A DNA stretch of 64,000 nt from an uncultured Paracoccaceae bacterium (GTDB lineage: Bacteria; Pseudomonadota; Alphaproteobacteria; Rhodobacterales; Rhodobacteraceae). The stretch covers positions 682,001 through 746,000 of the forward strand of contig CANMYO010000001.1 of NCBI GenBank assembly GCA_947502145.1, in the 5' to 3' direction. Shown piece by piece: positions 63,056-64,000 of the stretch (the first letter of the stretch is position 1; each line of letters begins with the position of its first letter). A program made the position numbers and the translations under genes. A model generated the notes under the pieces. The model had not been told where the DNA came from and did no database searches. It saw only the letters and a list, made by a program, of their open reading frames with translations.

Positions 63056-63092
63056 ACTGGCAGGTTCCTTTGCAACAGGCACCTCGCTGCCT

Positions 63093-64000
63093 TTACGAAA
63101 ACGCCATCTCGGGCAGGAACGTAGCGATCGCGGGAATGAACAGGATCATGATCAATGTGATGACCTCGACCTGCAGGAACCACCAGATGCCGCCGAAGAT
63201 CTCTTTCAAAGAGAACGATGGCGCGACGCCTTTCAGGACAAAGGCGTTCAGCCCGACAGGAGGTGTGATCAGGCCGATCTCAAGCGTCTTGACGACAACA
63301 ATCGCAAGCCAGATGGGATGCGCACCAAGTGCGATCAGTGGCGGCACGAAAATCGGAACCGTCAGGAACATCACGGACACCGGGTCAACCATACAGCCCA
63401 GCACCAGCAACAAGAGCACGTAGATGCAAACGATCCCCATCATGGACATGTCCAGATTGATGATGAAACCCGAAACCGCGCCGGATGCGCCGCTTACCGC
63501 GAGGTAGGACGAGAATATCAGGGCACCCACAAGGATGATGAAGATCACGGATGTCGTTTGAGCCGTATCAAGAAAGACCTCTTTCAGGACAGCAAATGAC
63601 AACCGGTTCCGTAAGAGAGCGATCAGGAAAGCGCCAACTGCGCCAATGGCCCCGGCTTCTGTTGGCGTGATGATACCGGCGTAAATCCCACCGATGACGA
63701 CGCCGCCCAGGGTGAGAAAGCTCCAGACGCCTTTCAGGGACTCAAGGCGCTCTGCCATCGAGGCTTTCGGCAAAGCCGGCGCCATTTCGGGGTTCCGGCT
63801 GACCCGGACGTAGATCATGACCAGATAGGCGACTGCGGTCAGCAAACCGGGCAGAATTCCAGCGACCAGCAGCTTCGGAATCGATTCCCGTGCGATGATC
63901 CCATAAACGATAAGATTGATGCTGGGCGGGATCATCCCCGCCAATGTCCCAACCGTGGCCACACAGCCTGCCGCCAGCTTGCGGTTGACCTTGAGGCGTA
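63093..64000 (-). CDS. TRAP transporter large permease DctM, 5' partial
   Basis: The frame is open through the end of the window at 64000, so the start lies beyond it; a GTG at 63962 is internal. About 302 residues are visible, with many hydrophobic helices. The region GTLAGMIPPSINLIVYGIIARESIPKLLVAGILPGLL matches the conserved GTxG-x-x-IPPS-x(4)-YG block of DctM, and the C terminus LFIPAIATFLPEMAF fits too. DctM is the membrane channel of tripartite periplasmic transporters for dicarboxylates and other acids; the DctP and DctQ partners would be upstream, outside the window. Substrate unknown. Confidence 0.93.
   Translation of the reverse strand, partial: RLKVNRKLAAGCVATVGTLAGMIPPSINLIVYGIIARESIPKLLVAGILPGLLTAVAYLVMIYVRVSRNPEMAPALPKASMAERLESLKGVWSFLTLGGVVIGGIYAGIITPTEAGAIGAVGAFLIALLRNRLSFAVLKEVFLDTAQTTSVIFIILVGALIFSSYLAVSGASGAVSGFIINLDMSMMGIVCIYVLLLLVLGCMVDPVSVMFLTVPIFVPPLIALGAHPIWLAIVVVKTLEIGLITPPVGLNAFVLKGVAPSFSLKEIFGGIWWFLQVEVITLIMILFIPAIATFLPEMAFS

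Overview
The window reads as chromosomal DNA of a marine alphaproteobacterium of the Rhodobacteraceae/Roseobacter group. The grounds are a GC-rich, densely packed gene set with families typical of that group (DUF2125, DUF4170, DUF1643, DUF3576, a roseobacter-type porin, TRAP transporter, CcrM methyltransferase), an alphaproteobacterial SOS box (GTTC-N7-GTTC), and no rRNA, tRNA, IS element or CRISPR. The species cannot be named from the sequence alone.

Layout. 1-9.0 kb: 3' part of an exported phosphodiester-glycosidase-like gene, truB, a DUF1643 gene and a small RTX protein, then rpsO and pnp, which are separated by an opposite-strand MFS transporter and acyl-CoA ligase. 9-15.8 kb: Cys-rich protein, L,D-transpeptidase, LysR regulator, 1-Cys peroxiredoxin, RluA-type pseudouridine synthase, YggS, a major porin and a DUF3576 lipoprotein. 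15.8-20 kb: leuS-lptE-holA in a translationally coupled run. 20-23.5 kb: yjbH-yjbF exopolysaccharide genes followed by two nearly identical 66-residue exported proteins. 23.5-33 kb: HI0933-type flavoprotein, MscS channel, CysQ-like phosphatase, PmbA, tandem DUF2125 genes, SDR and enoyl-CoA hydratase. 33-36.7 kb: DUF4170, a WaaA-like protein that lacks key residues, lpxK, a DsbA-like protein and DciA. 36.7-43.8 kb: mutY, an AlkB-type monooxygenase, an MDR oxidoreductase, ccrM, rnhB and a membrane-bound protein with a C-terminal OmpR-like winged helix.

Accessory regions. 43.9-50.4 kb (minus strand) is a complete carbohydrate uptake operon: LacI regulator, binding protein, two permeases, a GH32-like glycosidase and the ATPase. 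Two perfect tandem 14-bp palindromes lie upstream. 50.4-54.3 kb is an operon of a BlaI-type repressor, a short BlaR1-like M56 peptidase, two permeases resembling the glycerol transporter GlpP/GlpQ with no ATPase or binding protein, and an exported alpha/beta hydrolase. TACTA...TAGTA palindromes precede both blaI and the permease genes. 54.7-61.1 kb carries a three-gene cassette (SbnA-like PLP synthase, FAD/NAD(P)-binding protein, Y4yA-type PLP decarboxylase) between two Crp/Fnr regulators, with a host-attachment-family gene. 61.5-64 kb holds a Y-family DNA polymerase behind an SOS box and the 3' part of a TRAP large permease gene.

The best candidates for undescribed biology are the SbnA-like/FAD/Y4yA cassette, which has no visible SbnB partner, and the BlaI/M56-controlled orphan permease-hydrolase operon. 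Smaller leads are the atypical leucine-specific insert of LeuRS, the WaaA-like protein without catalytic motifs, the membrane-bound winged-helix protein and the duplicated 66-residue exported proteins.
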